DNA of 64,000 nucleotides. It comes from Planomicrobium soli (GTDB lineage: Bacteria; Bacillota; Bacilli; Bacillales_A; Planococcaceae). Below the pieces are notes generated by a model, which saw nothing but the letters and a program-made list of their open reading frames with translations, was not told the DNA's origin and did no database searches. Positions 38,028-47,205 of this stretch are shown here, in pieces. The stretch's first letter is position 1. Every line of letters starts with the position of its first letter. The translations under genes and the position numbers were made by a program. The stretch is from the NCBI RefSeq assembly GCF_003014655.1, contig NZ_PYAT01000012.1, forward strand, positions 20,580-84,579, read 5' to 3'.

Positions 38028-38265
38028 AACTCCCGTCCCTTAAAAAATAAGGGACGGGAGTTTTCCCGCGGTACCACCCAAATTAGCGATCTCTCGCTCA
38101 ACTTGACTCCTTAACGCGGAAAACGGTGTATCTTACTCTAGTTCACATACACTGACTCCAAGGCGAGTTCGATTGCGCTTTTCACCGGCTTGCACCACCC
38201 GCCGGCTCTCTTAGGAAAAAAAGCAATCTACTGTTCCTCTTCGCTGTCATTTGCTATTAATATTT
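38028..38265 (-). ncRNA. T-box leader of leuS (tRNA-Leu sensing)
   Basis: On the minus strand the T-box element TGGGTGGTACCGCG is at 38080-38067, followed by a CTCCCGTCCCTTA/TAAGGGACGGGAG terminator (38060-38030). Stem I has an AGTA / GAA loop-E pair, and the presumed specifier is CUC (Leu) at 38167-38165 in GAACTCG. The leader fills most of the 378-base gap between leuS and scoB. Confidence 0.93.
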
Positions 38266-38294
38266 ATTTTAGACGAAGCACCCTTTTTTGGCAA
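38266..38294 (-). promoter_or_regulatory. Sigma-A promoter of the leuS T-box transcript
   Basis: TTGCCA (38294-38289), 17-base spacer, TAAAAT (38271-38266), just past the scoB stop on the same strand; no strong terminator separates scoB from it. Confidence 0.65.
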
Positions 38295-38298
38295 TAGT

Positions 38299-38955
38299 TT
38301 AGGACACTTTGACGTTTTCCGTGTTTAAAGGCGCATCTGTCGAATCGATAATGTCCTGTACACTATAGCCGTCAAATACTTCTGTCAGCACCAAGCCGTT
38401 TTCCGTCACTTCAATTACTGCCCGCTCTGTAATAATTTTATTTACTACACTTTTGCCTGTCAGCGGCAAGTCGCACTGCTTTTTGATTTTGGCTGAACCG
38501 TCTTTGGACACATGGTCCATGATGACAATGACTTTTTTAGCGCCGTGCACCAAATCCATCGCTCCGCCCATGCCTTTTATCATTTTCCCCGGAATCATCC
38601 AGTTTGCCAGATCGCCATTTTCCGCCACTTCCATGCCGCCTAGAATCGCTACATCAATATGGCCTCCACGGATCATCGCAAACGATTCGGCACTTGTGAA
38701 GAACGCAGAACCGGGAATCGTTGAGACAGTTTCTTTCCCGGCATTGATCAAATCCGGGTCCACTTCGTCTTTGGTCGGATATGGCCCAATTCCAAGCAAG
38801 CCATTTTCAGATTGCAGAACCACACTTTTGTTATCGGAAATAAAATTGGCAACAAGCGTCGGCATGCCAATTCCCAAGTTGACGTAATCGCCGTCTTTGA
38901 TTTCTTTTTCAGCCCGCCTTGCTATGCGTTCTCTTACTAATTGTTTCTCATCCAC
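38299..38955 (-). CDS. scoB: Succinyl-CoA:3-oxoacid CoA-transferase subunit B
   Basis: Beta subunit of the class I CoA-transferase that activates acetoacetate using succinyl-CoA. The catalytic glutamate lies in [14 protein letters not shown], and [14 protein letters not shown] and [18 protein letters not shown] are typical. I choose the GTG at 38955, about eight bases after AAAGGG, giving 218 residues, close to the 216 of B. subtilis; the GTG at 38967 directly abuts the ribosome site. It is seven to eighteen bases after scoA and forms an operon with it. Confidence 0.93.
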   Translation of the reverse strand: MDEKQLVRERIARRAEKEIKDGDYVNLGIGMPTLVANFISDNKSVVLQSENGLLGIGPYPTKDEVDPDLINAGKETVSTIPGSAFFTSAESFAMIRGGHIDVAILGGMEVAENGDLANWMIPGKMIKGMGGAMDLVHGAKKVIVIMDHVSKDGSAKIKKQCDLPLTGKSVVNKIITERAVIEVTENGLVLTEVFDGYSVQDIIDSTDAPLNTENVKVS

Positions 38956-38973
38956 GAGATTCCCCACCCTTTC

Positions 38974-39666
38974 TTAAACAGTTCGAGTTGTTAAACGTTC
39001 AATGCGTTTTTCCTGTTTCGCTTGTAGAAGCCCTTGTACATAAATGCTCGGAGTTTGCACTTGGTTCGGATCGATATCACCAGTCTCCACAATTTCTTCT
39101 ACTTCAGCAATTGTTACCTTGCCTGCAGCAGCGGCAAGCGGATTAAAGTTTTGTGCCGTTTTGTTATAGACCAAGTTGCCCATTTTGTCTGCTTTGGCAG
39201 CGCGCACTAAGGCAAAATCAGCTCTTAAAGCGTGTTCCAGGACATATTCTTTGCCATCGAATTCACGTATCTCCTTGCCTTCTGCAACGAGAGTTCCAAC
39301 TCCCGCCGGTGTAAAGAATGCAGGGATGCCGGCTCCTCCAGCGCGCATCTTCTCGGCCAAAGTTCCTTGCGGCGTCAATTCAACTTCAATTTCGCCGGAT
39401 AGAACTTGGCGTTCAAACTCCTTGTTTTCGCCAACATACGAACCGATCATTTTTTTGATTTGTTTATTTTTCAATAACAACCCGAGCCCCCAATCATCAA
39501 CTCCGCAATTGTTTGAAATGACTGTCAGATCGGTTACCCCTTTGTCAACCAGCGCCAAGATCAATTGTTCCGGAATTCCAACCAAACCGAACCCGCCAAC
39601 CATGATCGTCGCACCGTCCTGTATTTGCTCAACTGCTTCTCGAGCAGATCCATAAATCGGCTTCAC
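38974..39666 (-). CDS. scoA: Succinyl-CoA:3-oxoacid CoA-transferase subunit A
   Basis: Alpha subunit of the same CoA-transferase. [19 protein letters not shown] (about residues 18-36) carries the family GGFGxxGxP signature; further on are [13 protein letters not shown] and [16 protein letters not shown]. 230 residues from a GTG that follows AAAGGGGG. First gene of scoAB, behind a cre-like site. It feeds ketone bodies into acetyl-CoA, which fits the acetate and gluconeogenesis genes in this window. Confidence 0.95.
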   Translation of the reverse strand: MKPIYGSAREAVEQIQDGATIMVGGFGLVGIPEQLILALVDKGVTDLTVISNNCGVDDWGLGLLLKNKQIKKMIGSYVGENKEFERQVLSGEIEVELTPQGTLAEKMRAGGAGIPAFFTPAGVGTLVAEGKEIREFDGKEYVLEHALRADFALVRAAKADKMGNLVYNKTAQNFNPLAAAAGKVTIAEVEEIVETGDIDPNQVQTPSIYVQGLLQAKQEKRIERLTTRTV

Positions 39667-39707
39667 ACCAAGCTCCCCCTTTAAAAACTATTGTCTGAAT
39701 TATTTTA

Positions 39708-39721
39708 ATAAAACGCTTTCA
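39708..39721 (-). promoter_or_regulatory. Catabolite-responsive element (cre) upstream of scoAB
   Basis: TGAAAGCGTTTTAT on the minus strand matches the B. subtilis cre consensus TGWAARCGYTWNCW at 13 of 14 positions and lies about 40 bases before the scoA start. CcpA, encoded in this window, would be the repressor. Confidence 0.68.
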
Positions 39722-39810
39722 TCTTTAATTTAATCAAACTATCCAGTAAAAGACAACCAAGAAAAGATCAAGAGCTTGCTCTAGTTCCGCTCTGCTTCTC
39801 AATATCAAAT

Positions 39811-39846
39811 AAAACCGGCAACCCTTTTGAGGATGCCGGCCTTTTT
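39811..39846 (-). terminator. Terminator of the MFS transporter gene
   Basis: AAGGCCGGCAT-CCTCAAAAGG-GTTGCCGGTTTTA on the minus strand, abutting the stop. Confidence 0.82.
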
Positions 39847-41042
39847 CACTGGGTAAAATTTTCTTCCAGCTGTCTTTGTTTCTCTTTTTTTAATGGATAG
39901 TCGTAAAGCAGCGAAGTGGCGATGGATACGCTAACCAGTAAAGTGATTGCTAAAAACAGCGCGGACATACCATAAAGATCCACCATCAACCCGCCAAATA
40001 GCGGACCGATCATCCGTCCGCTTGTCGCCACGCTGTTAACGATGCCTTGGTAGAACCCTTCACGCCCCTTTGGCGCTAAGTGGTTGGCAAGTGCCGGCAC
40101 AGCTGGCCAGACAAACATTTCACCGATGGTCAAAATGACCATTGCGGCAATAAACATGCTGAATTCTTCCGCAAACGCGACCACTATGTACGATATCATC
40201 ATAATCACGATGCCAATGACCAATTGGCGCTTGATATTGTCTTCAATGCGTTTGATGACAGGTTGGATAAACGGTTGGCCCACAACAATCAACAAACCAT
40301 TAATTGTCCATAGAAGACTATATTGCGGAAGTGTTATACCGATTTGCTGCGTATAGGCTGAAATCGTGGACTGCCACTGGACATAGCCGATCCAGCAAAG
40401 CAAGTAGCCCGCCGAGACAATCATCAGCGCATAAAAAGGTGCCGGTTTTCGGATTTTCTTTTTTTCATTAAACACCGAAGTATGGCTTACTGGTGAGATC
40501 GACATCGATTTGAATCCGAACAATGCGATGAAAAAGAACACAATGTACATTCCTAGATTAGCTGCGAAAATATAATCGAAACTGTAAGCAGCTAAAAATC
40601 CCGCCATTGCTGGTCCGATGGCAACGCCGACATTCTGCGCCAGGTAAATAGCATTGAATGCTTTTCTGCCGCCTTCAGGCCATACGGTCCCTACCATCGC
40701 GTACATGCTTGGGAACACAATACCGCCGCTAAAACCGATGATTGTGTAAAGAACGGCAAATTGCATGAAGTCATGCCATATGGTCAAACCGGCTAATGCA
40801 ACTGTAGTCAAGACAATGCCGCTCATGACTGAACGATAGCCACCGATTCTGTCAAACATCACCCCGCCAAGCAAATTTCCGATTATAGCCGCAGCAGCGT
40901 TCACCATCAGGATCAGCCCGGCAACTGATAAGGATTTATCTAAATAATCGTGCATATATATAGTAGTTAACGGCCATAAAAACGAATTCCCCGTAACATT
41001 TACGAGCATTCCGATAATTAGCAGCCAGACACGTTTTGGCAT
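39846..41042 (-). CDS. yttB: MFS transporter (YttB/MdtG-like)
   Basis: 398 residues with 12 predicted transmembrane helices and the MFS motif A-like loop GGVMFDRIGGYR after helix 2. Resembles multidrug or small-molecule exporters of the DHA1 type. I set the start at 41042 after AAAGGAAG; the longer frame has no ribosome site. Substrate cannot be told from sequence. Placed near leuS and ytqAB as in B. subtilis. Confidence 0.88.
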   Translation of the reverse strand: MPKRVWLLIIGMLVNVTGNSFLWPLTTIYMHDYLDKSLSVAGLILMVNAAAAIIGNLLGGVMFDRIGGYRSVMSGIVLTTVALAGLTIWHDFMQFAVLYTIIGFSGGIVFPSMYAMVGTVWPEGGRKAFNAIYLAQNVGVAIGPAMAGFLAAYSFDYIFAANLGMYIVFFFIALFGFKSMSISPVSHTSVFNEKKKIRKPAPFYALMIVSAGYLLCWIGYVQWQSTISAYTQQIGITLPQYSLLWTINGLLIVVGQPFIQPVIKRIEDNIKRQLVIGIVIMMISYIVVAFAEEFSMFIAAMVILTIGEMFVWPAVPALANHLAPKGREGFYQGIVNSVATSGRMIGPLFGGLMVDLYGMSALFLAITLLVSVSIATSLLYDYPLKKEKQRQLEENFTQ

Positions 41043-41198
41043 TCCAGTCTTCCTTTCATTCTTAATTCCAAAAGCCATTGTATGCTTTTTGAAAGATCTC
41101 CACAAGAGAAATATTTCGAGACCCGTAAAAACAGATTTTTCTGCCGTTGAAGCGAATTTTTAGTGCATGCTACAATAAAGATAAGAGGAGTTGTTTTT

Positions 41199-42152
41199 AT
41201 GGAAAACCGACTGCCCTTTCCTTCAGACGGAAAGCGCTATTACACATGGAATCGCCATTTGCGCGACCATTTTGGCTTTAAAGTAATGAAAATTGCTTTG
41301 GATGCCGGGTTTGATTGCCCGAACCGTGACGGCACTGTTGCACACGGCGGCTGTACATTTTGCAGCGTTGCCGGATCAGGTGATTTCGCGGGAGACCGGA
41401 TTGATTCAATTCCCATCCAATTTGAAAAAATAAAATCAAAGATGCACCAGAAATGGAAAGATGGCAAGTATATGGCTTACTTCCAGGCCTATACGAATAC
41501 GCACGCCCCGCTCGCGGTCATTAAAGAAAAGTTTGAAGCAGCACTGGAACAGGAAAATGTCGTCGGCTTGAGCATTGCTACGCGCCCTGACTGTTTGCCG
41601 GATGATGTTGTCGATTATTTGGCGGAACTTAATGAACGGACGTATCTTTGGGTGGAGCTCGGCTTGCAGACCGTCCACGAACGGACTGCATTGCTCGTCA
41701 ACCGCGCCCATGATTTCCCTGCATATGTCGAAGGGGTTGCGAAGCTCCGCGAACGTGGCATCCGGGTTTGTACCCATATCATCAATGGCTTGCCGCTCGA
41801 GGATCGCGCTATGATGATGGAAACCGCCCGCGAAGTGGCCAAACTTGATGTCCAAGGCATCAAAATTCATTTGCTGCATTTATTAAAAGGAACACCAATG
41901 GTCAAGCAATATGAAAAAGGCATGGTCGAATTTTTGGAGAAGCAGGAATACATCAAACTCGTCGCAGATCAATTGGAAGTGCTGCCGCCCGACATGGTCG
42001 TCCAGCGAATTACAGGTGATGGGCCGATTGATTTGATGATTGGACCGATGTGGAGCGTTAACAAATGGGACGTCTTGAACGGCATCGACGCAGAACTTTT
42101 GCGCCGGCAAAGCTGGCAAGGGAAGCATTTTGCGAGGAGTGTGAAAGCATGA
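41199..42152 (+). CDS. ytqA: YtqA, TIGR01212 radical SAM protein (tRNA wobble uridine modification)
   Basis: 317-residue radical SAM enzyme; the [4Fe-4S] cysteines are in CPNRDGTVAHGGCTFCS (about residues 39-55), and GLSIATRPDCLPD and YLWVELGLQTVHERT follow. From memory of recent literature, B. subtilis YtqA (named MnmL) acts with YtqB on the cmnm5 group of wobble U34 to give mnm5s2U. The ATG at 41199 follows AAGAGGAG. Its stop overlaps the ytqB start as ATGA, supporting joint function. Confidence 0.93.
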   Translation: MENRLPFPSDGKRYYTWNRHLRDHFGFKVMKIALDAGFDCPNRDGTVAHGGCTFCSVAGSGDFAGDRIDSIPIQFEKIKSKMHQKWKDGKYMAYFQAYTNTHAPLAVIKEKFEAALEQENVVGLSIATRPDCLPDDVVDYLAELNERTYLWVELGLQTVHERTALLVNRAHDFPAYVEGVAKLRERGIRVCTHIINGLPLEDRAMMMETAREVAKLDVQGIKIHLLHLLKGTPMVKQYEKGMVEFLEKQEYIKLVADQLEVLPPDMVVQRITGDGPIDLMIGPMWSVNKWDVLNGIDAELLRRQSWQGKHFARSVKA

Positions 42153-42712
42153 CTTTACAGCGCGTTTTGCCTTTCACCAAAAGTTTGTTGGAGCAAGTTG
42201 TATCTCAAGGCGACCAGGTTATTGACGCAACAGCTGGCAACGGCCATGACACGCTATTTCTTGCCCACTTGACTGGAGCAGACGGCAAAGTTTTTGCGTT
42301 CGATATCCAAAAAGAAGCAATCGAAGCAACAAGAAGCCGTGTTAAAGAGTTCAATCATGTCGAACTGGTTCATGATAGCCATGCAAAAATCAGTGAATAT
42401 GTGGATGCCCCTATTTCGGCAGCGGTCTTTAATCTTGGCTATTTGCCAAAAGGCGACCACAGCATTATCACGAAAGCCCAAAGCACCCTTTCCGCCATGA
42501 ATCAGTGCTTGGATTTGATGCAGCCGGGCGGTTTGCTTTTAGTGGTCATTTACAGCGGGCACGATGGCGGCAGCGAAGAGCGCGATGCAGTTATTGAGTT
42601 TGTCCGGATGCTGCCGCAAACCGATTTTGACGTTTTGCAGTACGGCTTTATCAATCAAAAGCACTCCCCTCCATTTCTTGTTGCGGTTGAAAAGAAACGC
42701 TTGAAAGGATAA
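42149..42712 (+). CDS. ytqB: YtqB (MnmM), SAM-dependent tRNA methyltransferase
   Basis: 187-residue class I methyltransferase with motif I in VIDATAGNGHDTLFLA and a later NLGYLPKGDH that is characteristic of the family. Reported for B. subtilis and S. aureus as MnmM, which methylates nm5s2U34 to mnm5s2U34. GAGGAGTG lies in the ytqA tail and the start overlaps the ytqA stop (ATGA), so translation is coupled and the two proteins should act in sequence. Confidence 0.93.
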   Translation: MTLQRVLPFTKSLLEQVVSQGDQVIDATAGNGHDTLFLAHLTGADGKVFAFDIQKEAIEATRSRVKEFNHVELVHDSHAKISEYVDAPISAAVFNLGYLPKGDHSIITKAQSTLSAMNQCLDLMQPGGLLLVVIYSGHDGGSEERDAVIEFVRMLPQTDFDVLQYGFINQKHSPPFLVAVEKKRLKG

Positions 42713-42730
42713 AAAATCATGTCAAAAAGA

Positions 42731-42768
42731 AGGACAGATGCGGAAAAAGGCATCTGCCCTCTTTTTTG
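42731..42768 (+). terminator. Terminator of ytqAB
   Basis: AGGACAGATGC-CGGAAAAAG-GCATCTGCCCT followed by CTTTTTTG. Confidence 0.88.
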
Positions 42769-42799
42769 TTTCTGATTCCAGTAAATTCAGCCGTTGCAG

Positions 42800-42825
42800 G
42801 CTTTGCCGCTGCCTGAAGCGGGTAT
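42800..42825 (+). promoter_or_regulatory. Possible sigma-B promoter of selO
   Basis: A perfect sigma-B -10 GGGTAT (42820-42825) is 14 bases after GCTTTG (42800-42805), a poor -35, and 76 bases before selO. Confidence 0.35.
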
Positions 42826-42901
42826 AAAGAAAGAGTATTAACAAAAGCAACCGTTCCTGGATTCGAAATATAAAAAGCCAAAAAAGAAGAAGGGGAATCC
42901 G

Positions 42902-44380
42902 ATGACTAAAAAAATTGATAAAACCGAAATGGGATGGAACCTGGACAATAGTTATGCTAGCCTTCCTGATAAATTTTATACAAGCATGAACCTAAACGCT
43001 GTTAGTTCGCCAAAACTTGCTATTCTTAACCATCCGTTAGCCGATACTTTAGGATTGGACGCTGAAGCGCTCGAAAGTGAAGATGGTGTAGCCATGCTTG
43101 CCGGCAATCGAATTCCAGAAGGCGGCAAACCGATTGCCGAAGCCTATGCCGGACACCAATTCGGCCATTTGACGATGTTGGGCGATGGACGGGCCCTTTT
43201 GCTTGGTGAACAACTTACGCCACATGGGGATCGCTTCGATATCCAACTAAAAGGATCTGGCAGAACGCCTTACTCCCGGGGAGGCGACGGCCGGGCAGCA
43301 CTGGGACCAATGCTGCGCGAATACATCATCAGCGAAGCGATGCACGCTCTTGGCATTCCGACGACCCGCAGCCTTGCAGTGGTTTCAACTGGCGAAACAA
43401 TCCGTCGCGAAGCCGGCTTTCTTCCCGGAGCTGTATTGACGCGCGTGGCCGCCAGCCATTTGCGTGTTGGTACTTTCCAATACGCGGCCGGTGCAGGATC
43501 GATTGACGACGTCCAAGCTCTGGCGGATTACGCATTGGATCGCCATTTTCCAGATATCGATACTACCGATCCGGACCGTTACTTGAAATTGTTTCAGGAA
43601 GTAGCGAAGCGCCAGGCCTCATTGATTGCCAAGTGGCAGCTTGTCGGCTTTATCCACGGTGTCATGAATACCGACAATATGGCGATAAGCGGAGAAACAA
43701 TCGATTACGGTCCATGTGCCTTTATGGATGTTTATAACCCGAAAACAGTCTTCAGCTCAATCGACGCGCAAGGCCGCTATGCCTATAACAACCAACCTCT
43801 TATTGGTGGTTGGAACCTCGCACGTTTTGTCGAGACACTATTGCCGCTCTTGCACGATGATCCAGAAGAAGCGGTCAAAATCGCCCAAGCCCAGCTCACC
43901 ATCTATACCGAACAGTTCCACACGAATTGGCATGCAGGCATGCGTGCCAAACTCGGCTTGTTCACTGAAGAAGCGGAAGATGAAGCATTGGTTGACGAGT
44001 TGTTGAAGATAATGCATAAACAAGAGGCGGATTACACCAATACATTTGTAGCTTTGACATTCGGGCAACTCAAAGGTGGCAAGTTGTTCGAAGCTCCTGA
44101 ATTCCTCGATTGGCATGAGCGCTGGCAAGAGAGACTCAAGCATCAGCACCATTCAAAAGAAGAAGTGCTCCAATTGATGAAAAACAGCAATCCGGCGGCA
44201 ATACCGCGGAACCACCGGGTGGAAGCCGCGCTTGATGCGGGGGTAAAAGGAGATTATACAGTACTCGAAAGGCTGCTTGCTGCGCTTTCAAATCCCTATG
44301 CGCACACGCCGGAACAAGCGGAGTATGCCGCTCCGCCGGAATCCGATAACGGCTTCTATCAAACTTTCTGTGGCACATGA
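42902..44380 (+). CDS. selO: SelO/YdiU pseudokinase-fold protein AMPylase
   Basis: UPF0061 family; E. coli SelO transfers AMP to Ser/Thr/Tyr of proteins, notably redox proteins, and forms disulfide-regulated dimers. Conserved blocks [44 protein letters not shown] and the catalytic-loop [20 protein letters not shown] are all present. The protein ends YQTFCGT, with the single C-terminal Cys at the place where the human orthologue has Sec. 492 residues. The start follows AAGGGG. Monocistronic. Confidence 0.94.
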   Translation: MTKKIDKTEMGWNLDNSYASLPDKFYTSMNLNAVSSPKLAILNHPLADTLGLDAEALESEDGVAMLAGNRIPEGGKPIAEAYAGHQFGHLTMLGDGRALLLGEQLTPHGDRFDIQLKGSGRTPYSRGGDGRAALGPMLREYIISEAMHALGIPTTRSLAVVSTGETIRREAGFLPGAVLTRVAASHLRVGTFQYAAGAGSIDDVQALADYALDRHFPDIDTTDPDRYLKLFQEVAKRQASLIAKWQLVGFIHGVMNTDNMAISGETIDYGPCAFMDVYNPKTVFSSIDAQGRYAYNNQPLIGGWNLARFVETLLPLLHDDPEEAVKIAQAQLTIYTEQFHTNWHAGMRAKLGLFTEEAEDEALVDELLKIMHKQEADYTNTFVALTFGQLKGGKLFEAPEFLDWHERWQERLKHQHHSKEEVLQLMKNSNPAAIPRNHRVEAALDAGVKGDYTVLERLLAALSNPYAHTPEQAEYAAPPESDNGFYQTFCGT

Positions 44381-44386
44381 TTAACG

Positions 44387-44422
44387 AAAAACGCCAGACG
44401 GATCAAACCGTCTGGCGTTTTT
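44387..44422. terminator. Bidirectional terminator between selO and the LLM gene
   Basis: AAAAACGCCAGACG-GATCAAAC-CGTCTGGCGTTTTT hairpin between convergent genes. Confidence 0.92.
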
Positions 44423-45416
44423 GCATTTCTTCCGCAATCAATTGGAAGGTTTTTAGTTTCGCTTCAAAATCGTAGGCGACCGAGACAAGCATCACTTCAT
44501 CCGCAGCGTATGATGCTGCCAGACTTTCTAATCGGTCCGCTACATCTTTGGGCGTACCCACAATCATTCTTCTGCGATTTTCTTCGACTAACAGCCGTTC
44601 AAACTTGGAATATGGATAAGCCATAGCCCTTTCTGGCGGCGGCGTGCCTTTAGAAGGCATGCCTTGCGCGCCCATCACGAGCGCCAAATCCATTGAAGAA
44701 GCCACATATTCCGCCTTTTCAATGGTTTCCTGGCAAACCACAAAAATAGCGACGCCTTGGTACGAAGTGCTGCCATCAATAGATGCAAAACGGTCGCGGT
44801 AGGTACGAGCGAAACTTTGGCCACCTTCCCCATTGATAAACTGAGCGAACATATAAGGCAACCCCTTTTCAGCCGCAAGCTCGGCTGAACTCTGGCTTGA
44901 ACCCAACATCCAAATTGGCGGCGCAGATTCTGTAACGGGCGTCGCCTTCATTCCGTAATAAGGATGCTCTTCGGGAATAGAGTCGGTCAAATACATGCGA
45001 AGATCATCGACTTGAGCGGGAAAACGGCTAGCATCCCGCTTGCCGCCTTCGTTCAATGCATAACTTGCCCGAGGCATACCGCCTGGCGCCCGGCCGACGC
45101 CGACATCGATTCGGTTCGGGTACAGAGCTTCAAGCAACTTAAAATTCTCCGCCACTTTAAACGCCGAGTAATGCGGCAGCATGACTCCTCCAGAACCGAG
45201 CCTTATTCTACTGGTCACTGCACCCAAATGTGCAATTAGAAGTTCCGGCGAAGAACCGGCGAGCGTCGTTGCATCGTGGTGTTCAGAAACCCAGAACCGG
45301 GTATAGCCCCACTCTTCTGCTTTTTTCGCTAAATCTGCAGTTTGATTCAACGCTTCTTGCGGTGTACTGCCTTCTGATATAGGGGATTGATCGAGTATGC
45401 TGTACTTTAAAGCCAT
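44403..45416 (-). CDS. LLM-class flavin-dependent oxidoreductase (luciferase-like)
   Basis: Bacterial-luciferase-like (beta/alpha)8 monooxygenase of the MsnO8 type. Recognisable by YSILDQSPISEGSTPQEAL, RFWVSEHHDATTLAGSSPELL, RIRLGSGGVMLPHYSA and DVGVGRAPGG. It should use FMNH2 or F420-like cofactors; the substrate is unknown. 337 residues. The start follows GGAGGG. It lies 22 bases after ytpA, probably in one transcript. Confidence 0.9.
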   Translation of the reverse strand: MALKYSILDQSPISEGSTPQEALNQTADLAKKAEEWGYTRFWVSEHHDATTLAGSSPELLIAHLGAVTSRIRLGSGGVMLPHYSAFKVAENFKLLEALYPNRIDVGVGRAPGGMPRASYALNEGGKRDASRFPAQVDDLRMYLTDSIPEEHPYYGMKATPVTESAPPIWMLGSSQSSAELAAEKGLPYMFAQFINGEGGQSFARTYRDRFASIDGSTSYQGVAIFVVCQETIEKAEYVASSMDLALVMGAQGMPSKGTPPPERAMAYPYSKFERLLVEENRRRMIVGTPKDVADRLESLAASYAADEVMLVSVAYDFEAKLKTFQLIAEEMQKRQTV

Positions 45417-45438
45417 TGGTGTCCCTCCATACGCTCCA

Positions 45439-46242
45439 TCACTCTACTAGATACCCGAGCGAACGCAAAACATTTTTCATAAATAAATGCGATGAAATGA
45501 AAATATCTTCTCGCTCAGGTTCTTGAAACAAATCATGGTAACAATTTTTCCATTCTTTAAAGCTGAATTCAGTCAAATTCTGATGTTTAAGCCATTGTTT
45601 TGCGGCACCAATATCAATTATTTCATCCTTTTCGCCTGTTTGAACAAACACCGGAATATCAGGAAACCTATTTTTCCCTTGCTCGGTTCCTTTCATATAA
45701 CCTTGAAGTTCATTATACCAGCCAGCGGTAATCAACGTGTTGTACAGGTTATCGTCGTTCTCTGCTACTATCACTTCTATGTTTCGCGTCAGGTGGCGGA
45801 TCTGGATATCATGATCCAGTTTCATATTCGCCATTAATTTATGCAGTCCCGGCACTGCCTTTGATAAACTGTAAGGTGTTTTTATAAGATGAAGCCAAGG
45901 AGATGTGAAAATGGCTCCCGCTACTGCAAAAGAGCTTTTGCCCAAAACATTCATAGCGAGTGTAGCGCCAAGTCCATGTGCTACAACGAATACGGGCAAG
46001 CTGTCTTTCTGTGCTGCTTCGATCGACAAGCGCACTGCTTGTTCATAATCCTCAAACGACTCCTCATGAACAAGCCCAACATCTATCCCTTCTCCATGCC
46101 CCGGCAAATCGCCCATGATAACGCTGAAGTTTTGGGAGCGCCACTGCTCGATTTGCCAAGCGTAACGTAAATGATGTTCGTAAGCACTATGTAAAAGAAC
46201 GATGACCGCTTTCGCCTGTCCAGCCGCTTCCCATTTCCACAT
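45439..46242 (-). CDS. ytpA: Alpha/beta hydrolase, YtpA lysophospholipase family
   Basis: Serine-hydrolase fold: VIVLLHSAYEHH oxyanion region, nucleophile elbow reading VVAHGLGATLAMNVL (A-H-G-L-G rather than the usual G-x-S-x-G), late TGEKDEIIDI acid and CYHDLFQEP His. B. subtilis YtpA makes the lysophospholipid antibiotic bacilysocin. The unusual elbow lacks the serine nucleophile at the expected position, so enzymatic activity is uncertain. 267 residues. The start follows GGAAGGGGG. Confidence 0.82.
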   Translation of the reverse strand: MWKWEAAGQAKAVIVLLHSAYEHHLRYAWQIEQWRSQNFSVIMGDLPGHGEGIDVGLVHEESFEDYEQAVRLSIEAAQKDSLPVFVVAHGLGATLAMNVLGKSSFAVAGAIFTSPWLHLIKTPYSLSKAVPGLHKLMANMKLDHDIQIRHLTRNIEVIVAENDDNLYNTLITAGWYNELQGYMKGTEQGKNRFPDIPVFVQTGEKDEIIDIGAAKQWLKHQNLTEFSFKEWKNCYHDLFQEPEREDIFISSHLFMKNVLRSLGYLVE

Positions 46243-46353
46243 CTTCTCTTCCCCCTTCCAAAATCAACTTTACCCGCTTTTTCGAAATTTGACCTTTGTA
46301 TTGGTTTTGATAAGATTAGACTATAATTTATTTTCCTTAAAGGAGTTTTCCCT

Positions 46354-46863
46354 ATGATTTATCCGTTTAAAGGCAAACACCCATCGATCGATCCATCGGT
46401 CTTTATCGCTGATTTTGCTACCGTAACTGGCGATGTGACGATTGGTTCGGGTTCATCAGTATGGTTCAACACTGTCATTCGCGGAGATGTCTCTCCGACA
46501 ATTATCGGTAAGAATGTTAATATCCAAGATCTTTCTATGCTTCACCAAAGCCCCGGCAAGACACTCTTGTTAGAAGACAATGTAACAATTGGCCATCAAG
46601 TGACCCTTCACAGCTGCACTATTCGAAAAGGTTCATTGATCGGAATGGGTTCCATTGTACTTGATGGTGCTGAAGTCGGCGAAGGCGCATTTATCGGTGC
46701 TGGCAGCCTCGTCCCTCCAGGAAAAGTCATTCCTGCCGGGATGCTGGCGCTTGGCCGGCCTGCCAAAGTTGTTCGTGAGCTGCGTGATGACGACAAAAAA
46801 GACATGGAGCGGATTGTCCGTGAATATGCGGAAAAAGGCGCTTACTACAAATCATTGCAATAA
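46354..46863 (+). CDS. ytoA: Gamma-carbonic anhydrase family protein (YtoA)
   Basis: Left-handed beta-helix (hexapeptide repeats) of the gamma-CA/PaaY/YrdA type. Metal-ligand histidines are visible in LHQSPGK, TIGHQVTLHSC (about 63-92). 169 residues, the usual length. The ATG follows AAAGGAG; TATAAT at 46322-46327 is a probable -10. Whether it hydrates CO2 is not known for the Bacillus homologue. Monocistronic. Confidence 0.92.
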   Translation: MIYPFKGKHPSIDPSVFIADFATVTGDVTIGSGSSVWFNTVIRGDVSPTIIGKNVNIQDLSMLHQSPGKTLLLEDNVTIGHQVTLHSCTIRKGSLIGMGSIVLDGAEVGEGAFIGAGSLVPPGKVIPAGMLALGRPAKVVRELRDDDKKDMERIVREYAEKGAYYKSLQ

Positions 46864-46867
46864 AATT

Positions 46868-46894
46868 GGAAGCCGGAACTTCCGGCTTTTTATT
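46868..46894 (+). terminator. Terminator of ytoA
   Basis: GAAGCCGGAA-CTTCCGGCTTTTTATT just after the stop. The remaining 46895-47132 shows no gene or motif I can support. Confidence 0.85.
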
Positions 46895-47132
46895 ATCTCT
46901 CCTTAAAGGATGGTTACAAGCGACGTTTTTTGAATCTTTAGTTTTTGTAAGTTCTTTTATCTTACCTTCTGTACTAAAAAAATTCAAATAACGGCAGAAG
47001 TAAAGCGGACTATGTAAAACAAGTGAACCAGGCTTTTGCCCAGTCCTCTTGTTCATGATTACTTACTCACAAAAAACCGATGCTTGTTTCAACATTTAAT
47101 ATAAATTCCAAGCCGGAAACGTTCACCCAGAA

Positions 47133-47199
47133 CAAAAAAGCTGCCGGAAAGTTTTCGGCAACTAAAAAAACGGCCGGGCAAATGCCCGACCGTTTTTTA
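47133..47199 (-). terminator. Tandem terminators after metK
   Basis: First hairpin CGGTCGGGCATTTGCCCGGCCG with a T run (47199-47164), then a second GCCGAAAACTTTCCGGCAGC with a T run (47162-47133). Confidence 0.88.
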
Positions 47200-47205
47200 A
47201 TGTTT

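Noticed and set aside
46864..47132. Possible small RNA or gene between ytoA and metK
   Set aside because: Apart from the ytoA terminator I found no promoter-terminator pair, conserved RNA motif or supported ORF.
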